The notes: generated by a model not told the origin, from the sequence alone. A DNA stretch of 64,000 nt from Kitasatospora cinereorecta (GCF_024172095.1 NZ_JAMZDX010000003.1:884001-948000); one strand, 5' to 3'; counted from the stretch's first letter, positions 48,383-56,777 are shown. Translations and numbers: made by a program.

Positions 48383-48465
48383 CCGGTCCGGCCCCGCCAC
48401 CCGGCTGCCGGATCAACTGTGCGGAGGCCCAGACAAATCGCCCGCCCGGTAATACGCTGAATCCC

Positions 48466-49041
48466 GTGGCTGAGGATGTGGGGGGCTCGCCGTACTCCGA
48501 CGGCGCCGACCACGGTGGTGCGGACGACGAGTTCGCCACCGTGGTCTTCGACGAGGCCTTCGTCCGCTCCGCCGCCGTGCACGAACCCAGCGCCCGGGAG
48601 CGGCAACTCGCCGCTGCCGAGGCCCGGTTCGAGCCGGATCCGGCCGGGCCCGGCCGGGGCTACGAGCTGACGACCTCCGGCGAGGGCCTGCCGCTGGAGC
48701 TGCGGCCGCTGCCCAGCGGGCTGGAGGACGACTGCTTCTACCCGGACCCGTGGTCGGGGCGCGAGCGGGCCCGCCGGCGCTCCCGGTGGCCCCGGGTCGG
48801 GTTCGACCCGGTGCAGTCCGGGCACGGCCGGCAGGTGGCCCAGCAACGCTGGCACCGCCCGGTGGCGTGGGTGCTGGCCGTGGTGATGGGCGTCAGCGTG
48901 GTCGCCGTCGCGGTCGCCGCGATCTACCGGGGCGTCGGCGGCGCCGAGGAGTCCCCGCGCCGGCCGGAGAGCGGGACGAGCAGCGCGGGCACCGCGCCCG
49001 GCCCGCCGGCCCCGTCGGTGGCCGCGCTGCGGAGCGGTTGA
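48466..49041 (+). CDS. SCO2584-like membrane protein (spore-wall synthesis related)
   Basis: 191 residues from GTG, TACGCT 7 nt upstream, so leaderless. The N-terminus holds DDEFATVVFDEAFVRSA then VHEPSARERQ (20-48), the SCO2583/SCO2584 N-terminal motif. A Tyr/Arg-rich middle precedes one transmembrane helix (133-153, VAWVLAVVMGVSVVAVAVAA) and a short outside tail. By position just after proA it matches SCO2584, a protein I recall as part of the streptomycete spore-wall synthesising complex with MreB/C/D, PBP2 and Sfr. The assignment is from motif and position only. Confidence 0.7.
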   Translation: MAEDVGGSPYSDGADHGGADDEFATVVFDEAFVRSAAVHEPSARERQLAAAEARFEPDPAGPGRGYELTTSGEGLPLELRPLPSGLEDDCFYPDPWSGRERARRRSRWPRVGFDPVQSGHGRQVAQQRWHRPVAWVLAVVMGVSVVAVAVAAIYRGVGGAEESPRRPESGTSSAGTAPGPPAPSVAALRSG

Positions 49042-49130
49042 GCCGCTCCGCACGGCCCGCGCGCCCCGCGCGACGGACCGGTTGAGCCCGGCCCCTCGTA
49101 CCGCGCCCGGCCCGCGTCTACCCTGGTGTT

Positions 49131-50198
49131 ATGGGTGACCCGCTCGAGCCTCCCGAGGGTACGCCCGAGGGTGGTTCCGGGAACGAGGACGAGTTCCGGT
49201 CCGTCGTCTTCGACGAATCGTTCGTGAGGGCTGCCCGGATCCAGGAACTCTCCGCCCGGGAGCGGCTCGGCAACAACTATCAGCGGGCGACCCGACCCAA
49301 GGTCGGGCTGGGGCCGATCGGCACCCTGCCCCGGCAGGCCGTCGCCCTGCTGCTCCTGGTCGTGATGGCCTTCGCCGCCGCGGTGTACTTCGGCATCAGC
49401 TCACCGCACCGCCAGGTCAGCCCGCCCACCGGCAACCAGCTCACCGAGAGCCTGGTGGCGCTGGCCCCGCTCACGCCGGTCACCGCGGTCGCCGACCCCA
49501 AGCACCCGTTCGCCGCCCTCCCGGCCGGCTACGCCGAGGGCACCGCCGGACTCGGCACCCCGCCCGGCTCGGCCACCACCCACTTCACCCGCTCCGAGGT
49601 CAACCGGGCGCTGGACACCGTGCAGCGCTACCTGGTCGCCTCCGCGATGGCGCCGACCACCCTGGTGCAGGGCGAGACCGGCGAGGCGCGGGCCCTGGTC
49701 ACCCCGGGGGAGCAGGCCCAGTACGACGACAGCGTGACCAGCCCCCGCGACGACCAGCACCACGCGGCCACCGGCTGGCTGGTCCGCTTCGACCCCGGGC
49801 AGGTGGCGCTGGCCGACAGCAATGTCCAGGCGAAGGGCGCCATCGAGGTCGCCGAGGCCGACAGCGGCACCCTGGAGGTCACCACCGACCACACCTTCGT
49901 CTACGCCCTGCGGCCGGCCGGCACCACCAGCGACCCCTCGGTCACCCTCCAGTACGTGCGGCGCGAGCTGCGCTTCGAGCTGGACCGCACCGACCTGGGC
50001 TCGGCCCGGCTGCGGCTGGTGGACGCGGTGACCCAGACCGGTCCGACCTCCTGCGGTGCGCAGTCGGCCGGCTACCTGCAGCCCACTCTCGCCACCGCGG
50101 CGGGCGTGACGCCGCCCGTCCCGCCCGCCGTGGACCCGGCCGACCACACCGCCGCCGCCTGGCAGGTGTGCGGTGTGCTCGGCCAGCCGGCCCGCTGA
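49131..50198 (+). CDS. SCO2583-like membrane protein
   Basis: 355 residues from ATG; TACCCT ends 6 nt upstream, so the gene seems leaderless with its own promoter. Residues 20-45 (EDEFRSVVFDESFVRAARIQ, SARER) repeat the motif of the preceding gene. One transmembrane helix (69-89, AVALLLLVVMAFAAAVYFGI) leads to a large extracytoplasmic domain of about 260 residues with two late Cys (TSCGAQ and WQVCGVL). Topology is N-in. The paired motif suggests that both proteins dock to the same cytoplasmic partner. Function unknown. Confidence 0.72.
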   Translation: MGDPLEPPEGTPEGGSGNEDEFRSVVFDESFVRAARIQELSARERLGNNYQRATRPKVGLGPIGTLPRQAVALLLLVVMAFAAAVYFGISSPHRQVSPPTGNQLTESLVALAPLTPVTAVADPKHPFAALPAGYAEGTAGLGTPPGSATTHFTRSEVNRALDTVQRYLVASAMAPTTLVQGETGEARALVTPGEQAQYDDSVTSPRDDQHHAATGWLVRFDPGQVALADSNVQAKGAIEVAEADSGTLEVTTDHTFVYALRPAGTTSDPSVTLQYVRRELRFELDRTDLGSARLRLVDAVTQTGPTSCGAQSAGYLQPTLATAAGVTPPVPPAVDPADHTAAAWQVCGVLGQPAR

Positions 50199-50235
50199 GC
50201 GGAGTTCTCGGGCGTCGTCTCTCAGGCGTTGTCTC

Positions 50236-51282
50236 TCAGGCGTCGTCGCGACGGGTACCGGCGCCGGTGAAGGTCTCCCGCAGCTTGCCGCCGACCGTGC
50301 CGACCCCCTCGGCCATGTCCCGCAGCAGGCCCAGCAGCGGGTCCTTGCTGTCCTTGACGGACTGCGAGTAGGAGTCGGCGGCGGCCCTCCACTGCGCGCC
50401 GACCGAGGCGTCCGGGTCGTCGCCGCGGCGCGGGTAGGCGCCGGCCATGATCGAGCGGTACTCCTCGCTCTCGGCCCACTTCTTCAGCTTGGCCACCCGC
50501 ACCACCGCGAACGGGTGGGTCTGCGGCAGCACCTGCAGCAGCTTCAGCACGCCGTCGCGCAGGTCGCCCGCGCGGTCGTACTCCTCGGCCTGCTCCAGGA
50601 AGGCGTCCACGTTCATCTCGGCCAGGTAGTGGCCGCCGGCCAGCTTCATCAGGCCGCGCATCGAGGCCTGGACGTCCTGGCCGGCGAGCAGTCCGGCCCG
50701 GTCGCAGGAGAGCTCGGCCTTGCGGAACCACTCCTTGAGAGCGGTGATCAGCGCCATGATCGCCAGGTTGCCGAGCGGGATCCAGGCGATCCGGGTGGCG
50801 ATGTTGGTGAGCACCAGCAGCATCGTCCGGTAGACCGCGTGCCCGGACATCGCGTGGCCGACCTCGTGGCCGATGACCGCGCGCAGCTCCTCCTCGTCCA
50901 GCAGCTCCACCAGGCCGCTGGTGACCACGATGACCGGGGTGTCCATGCCGATGCACATGGCGTTGACCGTCGGATCCTGGGTCACGTACAGGTCCGGGAC
51001 CTTCTCCAGGTCGAGCACGTACGCGGCGTCCCGGACCATGTTGAACAGCTCGGGGAACTGCCGCTCCGAGGTCTTCACCGCGCCGGCCAGGTACATCAGT
51101 CGGACGCTGCGCTCGGAGACCAGGCCGGCCAGCTTCTTGAGGATGTCGTCGAATCCGCTCAGCTTGCGCAGCGCCACCAGCGCCGAGCGGTCGGCCGGGT
51201 GCTCCCAGGCCCGGGTGGAGATCTCCGGGAAGCGCTGCCGGCGCCGGCTGGGCGTGCTGCCGTCCTTGGTCATGTCGGTCAT
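50236..51282 (-). CDS. M48 family membrane metalloprotease
   Basis: 348 residues. The zinc motif is HEVGH (139-143, within EELRAVIGHEVGHAMSGHAV); the third ligand would be in KAELSCDRAGLL (SCDR, Glu upstream). A hydrophobic stretch after the motif (LLVLTNIATRIAWIPLGNLAIMALI) is a membrane segment. QTHPFAVVRVAKLKKWAE is a typical M48 block. Probably an HtpX/Ste24-like quality-control protease of membrane proteins. The start could be Met1 or Met4. It converges on the SCO2583-like gene. Confidence 0.88.
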   Translation of the reverse strand: MTDMTKDGSTPSRRRQRFPEISTRAWEHPADRSALVALRKLSGFDDILKKLAGLVSERSVRLMYLAGAVKTSERQFPELFNMVRDAAYVLDLEKVPDLYVTQDPTVNAMCIGMDTPVIVVTSGLVELLDEEELRAVIGHEVGHAMSGHAVYRTMLLVLTNIATRIAWIPLGNLAIMALITALKEWFRKAELSCDRAGLLAGQDVQASMRGLMKLAGGHYLAEMNVDAFLEQAEEYDRAGDLRDGVLKLLQVLPQTHPFAVVRVAKLKKWAESEEYRSIMAGAYPRRGDDPDASVGAQWRAAADSYSQSVKDSKDPLLGLLRDMAEGVGTVGGKLRETFTGAGTRRDDA

Positions 51283-51454
51283 CTCTCGCGTACCTCCCTG
51301 TCGATGCCGGCACCGGCTCCCCGGCCGGCCCCCGCTGCTGATGGCTCCAACGTCCGTGGGTCCGTACTCGTCCCCGCTGTCGCGGGGGGCGCCGCCCGGA
51401 GCGGCCCGTAAGCGGGGCTACCCTGGCTGTGCCGTACGAACAAGGAGTGCCCCG

Positions 51455-51601
51455 ATGACTGCTGCCGACCTGGTCCACCTGGCCGGACCGATCTCCGACG
51501 AGCCCGGCCCCGGGCTCTTCCTGCGGATCGTCCTGATCGCCTCCTTCGTGGGCGTCGGACTGCTGGCCTGGATCCTGCTCCGCGCCGGCAAGAAGAACTG
51601 A
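51455..51601 (+). CDS. Small single-span membrane protein (48 aa)
   Basis: MTAADLVHLAGPISDEPGPG opens a 48-residue ORF behind a good AAGGAG. It has one transmembrane helix (FLRIVLIASFVGVGLLAWILL) and a basic tail RAGKKN. TACCCT at 51420-51425 may be its -10 box. Function unknown; the organisation (short acidic outside, helix, basic inside) is like the next small gene. Confidence 0.65.
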   Translation: MTAADLVHLAGPISDEPGPGLFLRIVLIASFVGVGLLAWILLRAGKKN

Positions 51602-51741
51602 GGCCCCACCAGGGGTGGACGCGGAGGGCCGCCGAGCGGTTGCGGTGAGCGCCCCCGTACGATGAGCGAGCAGGCCACCGTGGCCCGCATCACTGGCCTC
51701 AGTCCACTGGTCTCCATCGAGCCGAGAAGGTCCTGCCGAGC

Positions 51742-51891
51742 ATGAGCACTGCTGCCCTGACCGCCCTCACCCACATCGCCGAGGGCGAGGTCAACCACGA
51801 CAGCCTCAACCCGTTCCTCACCGGCGGGTCCGCGCTGTTCATCCTGCTGCTGCTCCTCTTCCTGACCACCCGCTTCAACCGCGACCGCTGA
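51742..51891 (+). CDS. Small single-span membrane protein (49 aa)
   Basis: MSTAALTALTHIAEGEVNHD begins a 49-residue protein, with GAGAAGG upstream. One transmembrane helix (SALFILLLLLFLTTRF) ends in NRDR. Sits between the first small gene and nadD. TACGAT near 51659 is a possible -10 box. Comparable small proteins are common upstream of nadD in streptomycetes; no role known to me. Confidence 0.65.
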   Translation: MSTAALTALTHIAEGEVNHDSLNPFLTGGSALFILLLLLFLTTRFNRDR

Positions 51892-51906
51892 GCCGGACGG
51901 GTGAGG

Positions 51907-51930
51907 GCCCCGCGCGGCAGCGGGGCTTTC
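51907..51930 (+). terminator. Terminator before nadD
   Basis: GCCCCGC (51907-51913) pairs with GCGGGGC (51920-51926), followed by TTT. It ends the transcript of the small membrane protein gene; a TAAGGT -10 box for nadD follows at 51952-51957. Confidence 0.6.
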
Positions 51931-51965
51931 CCCCCGGTCATCCGGGTCGCGTAAGGTGTGGCGCC

Positions 51966-52592
51966 ATGAGAGAGCAGGCCCAGTCCGTCCGCGCGGGAGC
52001 GAAGCGACGCATCGGGGTGATGGGCGGCACCTTCGACCCGATCCATCACGGGCACCTGGTCGCCGCCAGTGAGGTCGCCAGCGCCTTCCACCTGGACGAG
52101 GTGATCTTCGTCCCGACCGGTCAGCCGTGGCAGAAGTCCGAGCGCGAGGTCTCGCCGGCCGAGGACCGCTACCTGATGACGGTCATCGCCACCGCGGAGA
52201 ACCCGCAGTTCTCGGTCAGCCGGATCGACATCGACCGCCAGGGCCCCACCTACACCGTGGACACCCTGCGCGAGCTGCGCGACCTGCACCCCGACTCGGA
52301 CCTGTTCTTCATCACCGGAGCCGACGCGCTGGCCCAGATCCTCTCCTGGCGCTCCTCCGAGGAACTCTTCGAGCTCGCTCACTTCATCGGCTGCACCCGG
52401 CCGGGCCATACTCTTTCGGACACCGGACTGCCGGTCGGCGGGGTCTCCCTGGTGGAGGTCCCCGCGCTGGCCATCTCCTCCACCGACTGCCGGATGCGGG
52501 TCGCCAAGGGCGAGCCCATCTGGTACCTGGTGCCGGACGGTGTGGTCCGTTACATCCACAAGCGGGCGCTCTACGCGCCGGCCCAGCCCTGA
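51966..52592 (+). CDS. nadD: Nicotinate-nucleotide adenylyltransferase
   Basis: 208 residues. GGTFDPIHHGH (20-30) is the nucleotidyltransferase HxGH-type motif; AISSTDCRMRVAKG contains the ISST/R motif. It makes nicotinate adenine dinucleotide from NaMN and ATP. TAAGGT ends 8 nt before the ATG, so the transcript is probably leaderless or nearly so. It leads the run nadD-LCP-like gene-rsfS-phosphatase. Confidence 0.95.
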   Translation: MREQAQSVRAGAKRRIGVMGGTFDPIHHGHLVAASEVASAFHLDEVIFVPTGQPWQKSEREVSPAEDRYLMTVIATAENPQFSVSRIDIDRQGPTYTVDTLRELRDLHPDSDLFFITGADALAQILSWRSSEELFELAHFIGCTRPGHTLSDTGLPVGGVSLVEVPALAISSTDCRMRVAKGEPIWYLVPDGVVRYIHKRALYAPAQP

Positions 52593-52608
52593 TCCCTGGA
52601 GGGACGGC

Positions 52609-54393
52609 GTGACCGGAGACCGCAGGGGCCCCGAGGACGAGGGCTGGTTCGGCGGACAGCCCCGCCGGCAGCAGCAGCCGTACCCGCAGGAGCAGTACCA
52701 GCAGGGCTACGACCCGTACGCGCAGCAGCAGCAGCAACAGCACCAGCAGCAACAGCAGCAGTACTACCAGCAGCAGCAGCCCGGTTACCCGCCGCAGCAG
52801 GACTACTACCAGCAGCAGCCCTACGAGCAGCAGCACGCGTACGAGCAGCAGTCCTACGACCAGCAGTCGTACGAGCAGCCGCAGGCCTACTACCAGCAAC
52901 AGGGCTACTACCAGCAGCAGCCGTACGAGCAGCCGCAGGCCTACTACCAGCAGCCGGCCCAGCCGGTCGCGCCCCCGGCGCCGCCGGTGCAGGCGGCGCC
53001 CCCGGTCGTGCCGCCCGCCCGGCCCGCGCCCGCGCCCGCACCCGCGGCGCCGCCGCGCCCCCGCCCGGCCGAGCCGGCGGCCGCAGTGCCGGACGAGCCG
53101 TCCGAGCAGGTCGGCGGGCGCTCGGCGCGGTCCGCGGCGGCCGCGGACTCGTACACCACGGGTGAGTTCACCTTCGTCGACGAGGAGTCCACGGACTCCG
53201 AGGACGTCATCGACTGGCTGAAGTTCGCCGAGTCGCGCAGCGAGGTGCGGGCCGAGCGCCGCCGCCGGCTGAAGAACCGGCTGATCGGCGCGGCGGTGGT
53301 GCTCGCCCTGGCGGGCGGCGCCACCGGCGGCTACCTGTGGTGGACCAAGCACGAGAGCACCTCCACGGCGCGGGCGGTCGGCGGCCGCCAGGTCAACGTG
53401 GTCCACCTGCGCGACCTGACCGGCAAGGTCACCACCGCGCTGCTGGTGGACGACGAGTCGGGCCGCAAGGGCACCGTGCTGCTGCTGCCGGACACCCTGA
53501 AGCTGCCGAGCAGCGGCGACAGCGCGACCGTCACGGTCGGCCAGGCGATGGACGCGGTGGGCCCCTCGGCGACCCGCGACGGCCTGTCCACGGTGCTCGG
53601 CGCCAAGGTGGCCGGCACCTGGCGGCTGGACACCCCGTACCTGCAGCTGCTGGTCGCCCAGCTGGGCGGGGTGCGGGTGGACGTCAATGCCGAGGTGCGG
53701 CAGGACAACAAGCCGGACGGCAAGGTGCTGGCCCAGCCCGGCAAGCAGGTGCTGCTGAACGGCGCCGCCGCCGTCGCGTACGCCACCCTGCAGGCCCAGG
53801 GGGAGGGCCGGGACGCCCAGATGGCGCGGTTCGGCCAGGTGCTGGAGGCGGTGATCCGGACCATGCCGACCGCGCTCGACCAGGCCACCGACGACGTGCA
53901 CCGGATGAACTCGGTCGCCGACCCCTCGCTGCCGGAGAAGGCGCTGGCCGGCGTGCTGGCCCAGCTCGCCCAGCTGGCCAAGGACGGCCACCTGTCCACC
54001 GCGACGCTCCAGGCCCGCCCCGACGGCACCCTGGACGAGGCCACCGCCGGCGCCCAGGTCAAGGACATCCTCGGCGGCACGGTGCAGAACGCCCAGGGCA
54101 CCGGCGGCACCACCCGGGTCGCGATCGTCAACGCCTCGGGCAACGACGCCGCGGGCACCTCGGCCGGGGTCCAGGTGCAGAACGCCGGCCTGGACGTGCT
54201 GCCGGCCACCAAGGCCAATCCGCAGGCGACCTCCGAGGTCCGCTACGCCGACGACGCCAAGCAGCCCGCGGCGAAGGCCCTGGCCACCAGCCTGGGACTG
54301 CCCGACAGTGCGGTGAAGAAGGTCACCGACGCGCAGAACGCGGACCTGGTGCTGGTGGTGGGCAAGGACTACCAGGTGCCGAAAACGCCGTGA
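52609..54393 (+). CDS. LCP/LytR_C-like cell-envelope protein with Gln/Tyr-rich N-terminus
   Basis: 594 residues from GTG at 52609, behind TGGAGGG, 16 nt after nadD. Residues 15-125 are a Gln/Tyr-rich low-complexity tail (QQQYYQQQQPGYPPQQ), then Pro/Ala-rich to about 180. One transmembrane helix lies near 224-242. The outer part resembles an LCP domain (TVGQAMDAVGP, LDTPYLQLLVAQLGGV, YATLQAQGEGRDAQMARFGQ) but the run of Arg/Asp needed for polyprenyl phosphate binding is weak. A LytR C-terminal domain is about 500-590 (VAIVNASGNDAAGTSAGVQ). It may attach or regulate wall polymers, or be a catalytically reduced relative. Confidence 0.8.
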   Translation: MTGDRRGPEDEGWFGGQPRRQQQPYPQEQYQQGYDPYAQQQQQQHQQQQQQYYQQQQPGYPPQQDYYQQQPYEQQHAYEQQSYDQQSYEQPQAYYQQQGYYQQQPYEQPQAYYQQPAQPVAPPAPPVQAAPPVVPPARPAPAPAPAAPPRPRPAEPAAAVPDEPSEQVGGRSARSAAAADSYTTGEFTFVDEESTDSEDVIDWLKFAESRSEVRAERRRRLKNRLIGAAVVLALAGGATGGYLWWTKHESTSTARAVGGRQVNVVHLRDLTGKVTTALLVDDESGRKGTVLLLPDTLKLPSSGDSATVTVGQAMDAVGPSATRDGLSTVLGAKVAGTWRLDTPYLQLLVAQLGGVRVDVNAEVRQDNKPDGKVLAQPGKQVLLNGAAAVAYATLQAQGEGRDAQMARFGQVLEAVIRTMPTALDQATDDVHRMNSVADPSLPEKALAGVLAQLAQLAKDGHLSTATLQARPDGTLDEATAGAQVKDILGGTVQNAQGTGGTTRVAIVNASGNDAAGTSAGVQVQNAGLDVLPATKANPQATSEVRYADDAKQPAAKALATSLGLPDSAVKKVTDAQNADLVLVVGKDYQVPKTP

Positions 54394-54444
54394 CAGGCAT
54401 GAGACCCTGGGAGTCGTATTCGTTGTGCGACCCGGAAGAGCATC

Positions 54445-54885
54445 GTGACCGTCACCGACCGTAGCCAGGACCTCATCAACGTCGCCGCCCAGGCGGCGGC
54501 CGACAAGCTGGCCCACGACATCATCGCCTTCGACGTCAGCGAGGTGCTGTCGATCACCGACGCCTTCGTGATCGCGTCGGCGGCCAACGACCGCCAGGTC
54601 CGCGCCATCGCGGAGGAGATCGAGGACCAGCTCCGCGAGAAGCTCGACGCCAAGCCGGTCCGCCGGGAGGGCGAGCGCGAGGGCCGCTGGATCCTGCTGG
54701 ACTACCTCGACATCGTGGTGCACGTGCAGCACTCCGAGGAGCGGTCCTTCTACTCCCTCGACCGGCTGTGGAAGGACTGCCCCGAGCTGCCGCTGCCCGA
54801 GGACGCGCTGGCCACCCGCAACCGCCCCGAGGGCGCCGTCACCGACGCCGCCGGCAATGCGGTCTCCGCCGGGGACGAGAGCTGA
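54445..54885 (+). CDS. rsfS: Ribosomal silencing factor RsfS
   Basis: 146 residues from GTG. LAHDIIAFDVSEVLSITDAFVIASA and WILLDYLDIVVHVQHSEERSFYSLDRLW are the family core. It binds L14 and stops subunit joining in starvation. The stop TGA overlaps the CTG that I propose as start of the phosphatase gene. A 25-residue tail extends past the fold. Confidence 0.95.
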   Translation: MTVTDRSQDLINVAAQAAADKLAHDIIAFDVSEVLSITDAFVIASAANDRQVRAIAEEIEDQLREKLDAKPVRREGEREGRWILLDYLDIVVHVQHSEERSFYSLDRLWKDCPELPLPEDALATRNRPEGAVTDAAGNAVSAGDES

Positions 54886-55529
54886 GCCGCGCCGCGGCCG
54901 GGCCGCGCATCGTCTTCTGGCGGCACGGCCAGACCTCGTGGAACCTGGAGTCGCGATTCCAGGGCACCACGGACATCGAGCTGACCGAGCAGGGCGTGTT
55001 CCAGGCCCGCCGGGCGGCGCGGCTGCTGGCGGGCCTCCGTCCCGACCTGCTGGTCTCCTCGGACCTCAAACGGGCCCGGCGGACGGCGCACGAGCTGGCG
55101 CGGCTCACCGGCCTGGGGGTGGACCATCACGAGGGCCTGCGGGAGACGTACGCGGGCGAGTGGCAGGGGCTGACCAACGCCGAGATCCGGGCCCGCTACC
55201 CGGAGGAGTACGAGGCGTGGTCGCGGGGTGAGCCGGTCCGCCGCGGTGGTGGCGAGCTGGCCACCGAGGTGGCCGACCGGGCCGTCCCGGTGGTGCTGGC
55301 CGCGGTCGACAAGCTGCCCGAGAACGGCACCGTCGTGGTGGTCAGCCACGGCGGCACCATCCGCACCATGATCGGACGCCTGCTGGGCATGGAGCCCGTC
55401 CAGTGGGAGCGCTTCGGCGGCCTGTCGAACTGCTGCTGGTCGGTGCTGGAACACGGCTCGCGCGGCTGGCGGCTGCTCGAGCACAACGCCGGCACCCTGC
55501 CGCAGCCGGTCATCGGCGACGAGACCTGA
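54882..55529 (+). CDS. Histidine phosphatase family protein, probable CTG start
   Basis: About 215 residues. RHGQTSWNLESRFQG is the phosphoglycerate-mutase-like catalytic start (phosphohistidine His in RHG); VVSHGGTIRTMIGRLLG holds the second His. Family blocks LLVSSDLKRARRTAHEL and ETYAGEWQGL are present. In this frame there is no ATG, GTG or TTG near the fold; the nearest ATG is 38 codons upstream inside rsfS. CTG at 54882 overlaps the rsfS stop (CTGA), with GGGGACGAG just before, giving LSRAAAGPRIVFWRHG. Function could be phosphoglycerate mutase-like or a small-molecule phosphatase. Confidence 0.85.
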   Translation: MSRAAAGPRIVFWRHGQTSWNLESRFQGTTDIELTEQGVFQARRAARLLAGLRPDLLVSSDLKRARRTAHELARLTGLGVDHHEGLRETYAGEWQGLTNAEIRARYPEEYEAWSRGEPVRRGGGELATEVADRAVPVVLAAVDKLPENGTVVVVSHGGTIRTMIGRLLGMEPVQWERFGGLSNCCWSVLEHGSRGWRLLEHNAGTLPQPVIGDET

Positions 55530-55548
55530 GGGGCGTCCGGGACGCGAT

Positions 55549-55578
55549 TTCACAGTTCCGGCTCCGACCGGCTAGAGT
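55549..55578 (+). promoter_or_regulatory. Promoter of the tRNA-Ala pair
   Basis: TTCACA (55549-55554) and TAGAGT (55573-55578) are 18 bp apart. Transcription would start near 55585, about 54 nt before the first tRNA. Confidence 0.5.
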
Positions 55579-55638
55579 CTTCCTCGTTCGCAAGCGAGGA
55601 ACGCAGACCGAAAAGGAAAGCGGGAGTCGCGGAACTGC

Positions 55639-55711
55639 GGGGCTATAGCTCAGTTGGTAGAGCGATTGCATGGCATGCAATAGGTCAGGAGTTCGATTCT
55701 CCTTAGCTCCA
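55639..55711 (+). tRNA. tRNA-Ala (anticodon GGC), copy 1
   Basis: Acceptor GGGGCTA pairs with TAGCTCC, discriminator A. D arm TAGCTCAGTTGGTAGAGC, anticodon stem ATTGC/GCAAT with loop ATGGCAT (anticodon GGC), T arm AGGAG-TTCGATT-CTCCT. 73 nt. Reads GCC, the commonest Ala codon here. Confidence 0.97.
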
Positions 55712-55747
55712 CTCCGCACCGATGACCGGAGTGGTCGTCAGTGTTGC

Positions 55748-55820
55748 GGGGCTATAGCTCAGTTGGTAGAGCGATTGCATGGCATGCAATAGGTCTGGAG
55801 TTCGATTCTCCATAGCTCCA
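55748..55820 (+). tRNA. tRNA-Ala (anticodon GGC), copy 2
   Basis: Identical to copy 1 except at the outer T-stem pair, where A-T is replaced by T-A (TGGAG ... CTCCA), a compensatory change. 36 bp after copy 1. A terminator follows at 55835. Confidence 0.97.
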
Positions 55821-55834
55821 CAGCAGTTCCGCGC

Positions 55835-55864
55835 AGGCCGCCGCCCGAATCCGGGTGGCGGCCT
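55835..55864 (+). terminator. Terminator after tRNA-Ala copy 2
   Basis: AGGCCGCCGCCCG (55835-55847) pairs with CGGGTGGCGGCCT (55852-55864), one G-U or mismatch. It also lies at the end of the convergent regulator gene. Confidence 0.75.
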
Positions 55865-55880
55865 CCGGTGTTTCCGGGGC

Positions 55881-56777
55881 TCAGTGCACGTGGTCCACGG
55901 GCGGCACCCGCTCGCCGGCCACCAGCCGCTCCATCCGCTCCCGGTCCAGCGCGCTCTCCGGCGTGTAGACCACCAGGTAGCACTCGGGCGCCGCCGGAAT
56001 GGTCAGGTAGCTCGCCTCGAAGCGCAGCTCGCCCACCGCCGCGTGCCGGAACACCTTCCGGGCGTTCCGCGGCGGTGCCACCTCCTGGCGGGCCCACAGC
56101 TCGCGGAAGGCCGGGCTGGCCTCGCACAGGTCCCGCAGGAACTCCTCCCAGGCCGGCTCGCCGACGTGCCGCCCGTACCCGCCGCGCAGCACCCCGACCA
56201 TCCGGGGCAGCTCCGCGTCCCGGTTGAGGAACGGGTTGCAGCAGTCCGGCACGGTGAAGGCGCACCACATCGAGTTCCGCCGCCCGCCCGGGCCCCGCGG
56301 CCGGGTCGCGCCGGGGAACAGGGCGTCGTACGCGGCGTTGTGCAGCAGGATGTCGAACCGGCCGTTGCAGATCGCGGCCGGCAGCGGACTGAGGGCGTCC
56401 AGGATCACCTGGGAGGTCCGGTCGAGGGTCGGGGAGGCCGGCCCGTCCTGCGGGGTGCGCACCTCGGCGAGCCGGAACAGGTGGTCGCGCTCGGCGGTGT
56501 CCAGCCGCAGCGTGCGGGCCACCGCCGCGAGCACCTGCTCGCTGGCGTTGATCGGCCGGCCCTGTTCGAGCCAGGTGTACCAGGTCACCCCGACCCCGGC
56601 GAGCTGCGCCACCTCCTCCCGCCGCAGGCCCGGCGTACGGCGGCGCGGCCCCGGCGGCAGCCCGACGTCCTCCGGTCGGACCCGGGCCCGGCAGGCCTTG
56701 AGGAAGGCGGACAGCTCGGCCCGCCTCTCCTGTCGCTGCTCCCGGTGCGGGCGTGCGGCCCCCTCGATCACGCTCAT
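55881..56777 (-). CDS. Helix-turn-helix regulator with MmyB-like ligand-binding domain
   Basis: 298 residues from ATG at 56777 (MSVIEGAARPHREQ). The XRE-type HTH lies at about 27-95 (LPPGPRRRTPGLRREEVAQLAGVGVTWYTWLEQGR). A MmyB-type PAS-like domain follows (DALSPLPAAICNGRFDILLHN, LVVYTPESALD). Such proteins bind a small hydrophobic ligand, often a fatty acid, and control adjacent genes. The divergent MFS exporter 102 bp away is the natural target. Lies between tRNA-Ala copies 2 and 3. Confidence 0.9.
   Translation of the reverse strand: MSVIEGAARPHREQRQERRAELSAFLKACRARVRPEDVGLPPGPRRRTPGLRREEVAQLAGVGVTWYTWLEQGRPINASEQVLAAVARTLRLDTAERDHLFRLAEVRTPQDGPASPTLDRTSQVILDALSPLPAAICNGRFDILLHNAAYDALFPGATRPRGPGGRRNSMWCAFTVPDCCNPFLNRDAELPRMVGVLRGGYGRHVGEPAWEEFLRDLCEASPAFRELWARQEVAPPRNARKVFRHAAVGELRFEASYLTIPAAPECYLVVYTPESALDRERMERLVAGERVPPVDHVH

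Noticed and set aside
52700..52960. CAG/CAACAG-rich tract that looks like a simple-sequence repeat or CRISPR-like array
   Set aside because: It encodes the Gln/Tyr-rich tail of the LCP-like protein. The units are not regular, there are no constant repeats with unique spacers, and the frame is kept. No CRISPR array was seen anywhere in the window.
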